A stretch of 6,946 bases of DNA. Source: JAGNZR01 sp051652785. GTDB lineage: Bacteria; Fusobacteriota; Fusobacteriia; Fusobacteriales; Fusobacteriaceae. Position 1 is the first letter of the stretch. The number at the start of each line of letters is the position of its first letter. The stretch covers positions 1 to 6,946 of the forward strand of contig JBOFUX010000060.1 in NCBI GenBank assembly GCA_051652785.1, read 5' to 3'. Below, one piece after another: positions 5,516 through 6,946 of the stretch. Both the position numbers and the translations under genes were made by a program. The notes beneath the pieces were generated by a model, which did no database searches, was not told the origin of the DNA, and worked only from the letters and a program-made list of their open reading frames with translations.

Positions 5516-5553
5516 AAAAAAAAAGTATCTATCTAAGAGATAGTTACTTTTTT
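5516..5553 (-). terminator. Terminator overlapping the thioesterase stop codon
   Basis: Arms 5525-5534 and 5538-5547 pair over 10 positions with one mismatch (T5528/T5544), around the loop aag. Flanking A/T runs (5516-5524 and 5548-5553) extend the stem. On the minus strand the stem leads into nine T residues. The stop codon (5546-5544) lies inside the hairpin, so ribosomes reaching the stop would cover it. The symmetry also allows function on the plus strand. Confidence 0.8.
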
Positions 5554-5921
5554 AATTTACCCATAAATTCCTTTATATTTACTATATATCTAATATGTTC
5601 TCCATCTCCAACTAAATCTTCATTATGAAAAACTTTAACTTCAAATTCTAATTTTTTTCCAGTTATCTTTTTTAACACTGATTCACATCTTATTTTATCT
5701 CCAACTAAATTAGCTTTTAAATGTTTAATATTAACTGAAATTCCAACAGTAGTCATCTCTTTATCTAAAGAATTTTGAGCTAACAAATATGAAGTATTTT
5801 CCATAAATCCTATCATCATTGGTGTAGAAAAAACTTCAAGTGTCCCAGAAGCAACTTTGCTAGCTGTTTCATTTTCTAAAATAATTTTCTCTTGTATTAA
5901 ACCCATTCCTTCTTTTAACAT
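5544..5921 (-). CDS. FlK-type hotdog-fold acyl-CoA thioesterase
   Basis: This 125-aa protein is a single hotdog domain of the fluoroacetyl-CoA-specific thioesterase (FlK-like) family, which hydrolyses short acyl-CoA thioesters in the cytoplasm. The three FlK catalytic residues are present with exact relative spacing: T33 (STPMMIGFME), E41 (same motif, at the start of the central helix) and H67 (VNIKHL) match FlK T42, E50 and H76 with a constant offset of nine. The later strand motif VGDGEHIRYIV (104-114) also fits the family. FlK-like proteins are widespread in bacteria that meet no fluoroacetate, so a general short-chain acyl-CoA is the likelier substrate. AAGGAG lies 7 nt before the ATG; the internal Met6 has no properly spaced site. 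It has a perfect-consensus promoter upstream and a terminator at its stop, so it is probably monocistronic. Confidence 0.88.
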   Translation of the reverse strand: MLKEGMGLIQEKIILENETASKVASGTLEVFSTPMMIGFMENTSYLLAQNSLDKEMTTVGISVNIKHLKANLVGDKIRCESVLKKITGKKLEFEVKVFHNEDLVGDGEHIRYIVNIKEFMGKLKK

Positions 5922-5951
5922 GAGTACACTCCTTTTCTTTTTTCTTTAAGA

Positions 5952-5980
5952 ATTATACAATAGCCATAAGCTTATGTCAA
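5952..5980 (-). promoter_or_regulatory. Perfect sigma-70 promoter with palindromic spacer (thioesterase gene)
   Basis: On the minus strand TTGACA (5980-5975), a 17-bp spacer and TATAAT (5957-5952) match the consensus at all twelve positions. A perfect 12-bp palindrome, cataagcttatg (5965-5976), fills the upstream half of the spacer and touches the -35. It is well placed for a repressor. The predicted transcript start is near 5945, giving a leader of about 24 nt. Confidence 0.88.
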
Positions 5981-5989
5981 ACTATTTTT

Positions 5990-6054
5990 AATTTTGATAA
6001 TATTCTTACAAATTACAAGTTTAATTGTTTAATTTTTTTTCCTTTATCAAAATT
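5990..6054. repeat. 11-bp perfect inverted repeat upstream of the thioesterase promoter
   Basis: aattttgataa (5990-6000) and ttatcaaaatt (6044-6054) are exact reverse complements separated by 43 bp. One arm lies just upstream of the thioesterase -35, the other just past the end of the Crp-like gene. It could be a pair of protein sites or a weak stem-loop; in such AT-rich DNA chance is also possible. Confidence 0.4.
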
Positions 6055-6076
6055 TACTTTTTTAATTGAGACTTTT

Positions 6077-6664
6077 TTAACTAATATTTAGTTTCTTAGT
6101 TTTTATATTTTTTAATTCAGACAAATAATTATCAATTTTTTGAATATTTAAATGTACTTTTTTTTCTTCTTCTTTTATAAATTCTTCATTTTTTATTATT
6201 TTATATAATTTATAAAATTGAGTCTTTCCTAAATAAAAAAAATCTGGTCTTATATTTTTTTTATTTATTATTCCGTCATTACTTGCATATCTTTTTAACA
6301 TTGCTAAAATACTTCCTTTTGGGGTATATAATTGTTCCTCTACCTCTAGTGCATTTTTATTCATTAACTGAATTAACATTGTTTTATATATTTCTTTATC
6401 GCTATTTTTTTTTAATGTTATTTCTTCTAGTACTGTATTTTCTAGGGCTATAACTTTTATTTTTATATCCATATTTTCATTTTTTTCAAAATAATTAAAA
6501 CAATCAAATATTATTTCCCCTTCTTTTAAAAACATATTATTATTTATTACTTTACCATTAAGTTTTGTACTTCTTACTGCGACTTTTCCTTTTCTCAATA
6601 TGAAGTTTTTCTCTTTTGATAAGTTAAACTCTTCATAAGATTCTAACTCTATTTTTTTCATCAT
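6077..6664 (-). CDS. Divergent Crp/Fnr-like transcriptional regulator
   Basis: The fold pattern of this 195-aa protein suggests the Crp/Fnr family: an N-terminal beta-barrel-like part (about residues 10-82, alternating short strands such as FILRKGKVAVRS and GEIIFDCF), a long linking helix (about 89-111), then a small C-terminal helix-turn-helix region. In the latter, GSILAMLKRYA (117-127) and YLGKTQFYKLYKIIKNEEFI (144-163) would hold the recognition part, with a final helix IQKIDNYLSEL (174-184). The usual cyclic-nucleotide-binding motif and Fnr cysteine cluster are absent; C55 is the only Cys I see. The ATG at 6664 has AGGAGG 10 nt upstream and is preferred over the adjacent second ATG. Lys content is very high. 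It lies upstream of the thioesterase gene in the same direction and might control that promoter. Family assignment is by eye only; another small HTH regulator is possible. Confidence 0.6.
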   Translation of the reverse strand: MMKKIELESYEEFNLSKEKNFILRKGKVAVRSTKLNGKVINNNMFLKEGEIIFDCFNYFEKNENMDIKIKVIALENTVLEEITLKKNSDKEIYKTMLIQLMNKNALEVEEQLYTPKGSILAMLKRYASNDGIINKKNIRPDFFYLGKTQFYKLYKIIKNEEFIKEEEKKVHLNIQKIDNYLSELKNIKTKKLNIS

Positions 6665-6718
6665 CTCTTATGTCCCTCCTAATCTCTAAACTATTAAATA
6701 TACTTATTTTTTTTTAAA

Positions 6719-6737
6719 TTTAATTTAATTTAATTTA
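6719..6737. repeat. Short TTTAA pentanucleotide tandem repeat
   Basis: Nearly four exact copies of TTTAA lie between the upstream terminator and the Crp-like gene, next to a run of nine T residues (6707-6715). This is the region where that gene's promoter should be, but I cannot identify a convincing -35/-10 pair there. Confidence 0.6.
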
Positions 6738-6742
6738 CAATA

Positions 6743-6772
6743 AAGCTCTATACCTAAATTAGGATAGAGCTT
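6743..6772. terminator. Terminator hairpin upstream of the Crp-like gene
   Basis: aagctctat (6743-6751) pairs with atagagctt (6764-6772). After one bulged A the stem continues with cct/agg. T-rich sequence follows on the plus side, and a weaker TTTATTG follows on the minus strand. Since the known genes around it read leftward, it probably ends the gene entering from the right edge. Confidence 0.65.
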
Positions 6773-6817
6773 CTTGATTTTTAATTTTTGATTTTTATTT
6801 TCTTATCACTCTTAATC

Positions 6818-6946
6818 CTACATTATATATTTTTGTTTTATACGTATTTTTTTATTTATTATCATTTTATTTGCTCGTTGTTTTGATAAGTTCCTTTCTG
6901 AAAAAACTAAATAATAGCTGTTTTCTCCTTTTTTTCCTTTTCCTTT
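6818..6946 (-). CDS. Possible C-terminal end of a gene entering from the right (uncertain)
   Basis: On the minus strand the frame ending in TAG at 6820-6818 is open to the window edge (43 codons with stop). It reads ...GENSYYLVFSERNLSKQRAN and continues to a Lys/Ile-rich end, KYIM. The other two minus frames are also open from the edge, for 12 and 25 codons (ending ...KEKTAII and ...ELIKTTSK), so the true frame is unclear. A terminator 46 bp downstream supports some gene ending here. No family is recognised. Between this ORF and the Crp-like gene I see only the hairpin and the short tandem repeat. Confidence 0.25.
   Translation of the reverse strand, partial: KGKGKKGENSYYLVFSERNLSKQRANKMIINKKIRIKQKYIM

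Overview
This is a very AT-rich, low-GC bacterial stretch. Its strong AGGAGG-type ribosome binding sites, poly-T hairpin terminators and AT-biased codons fit Fusobacterium or a close relative (Fusobacteriota). A low-GC Firmicute cannot be excluded without a search. Most genes read leftward (minus strand); one rightward cluster lies at about 1.48-2.71 kb.

Layout. (1) 1-828: the downstream end of a surface-polysaccharide operon, with a PglC/WcaJ-type phosphoglycosyl transferase overlapping by one base the start of an NAD-dependent sugar epimerase cut by the window edge. (2) About 857-2711: an accessory-looking patch. It holds a small excisionase-like HTH protein on the minus strand with its own terminator. 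Two rightward modules follow, each ending in the same 96-bp sequence (94/96 identical), which carries a 16-bp-stem terminator. Module A is a 100-aa acidic protein of unknown family, coupled by TAATG to a 19-codon ORF for a strikingly amphipathic cationic peptide. Module B is a 70-aa membrane-anchored small protein overlapping a DUF2335 membrane protein. (3) 2728-5484: a signal-peptide-bearing amidohydrolase of the MTA/SAH-deaminase type and an NCS2 uracil/purine permease, both minus strand. They may form an envelope nucleoside/base salvage pair. (4) 5516-5980: a FlK-type hotdog thioesterase driven by a perfect-consensus promoter whose spacer holds a 12-bp palindrome, and closed by a terminator that overlaps its stop codon. 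(5) 6077-6664: a divergent Crp/Fnr-like regulator. (6) 6665-6946: a terminator hairpin and an ambiguous C-terminal ORF running off the right edge.

The most unusual part is 1488-2711: a duplicated 3' module that is a terminator, the coding region of an amphipathic peptide in copy 1, and possibly the template of a tiny RNA. The other points of interest are an amidohydrolase that appears to be exported from the cytoplasm and the operator-like promoter of the thioesterase.
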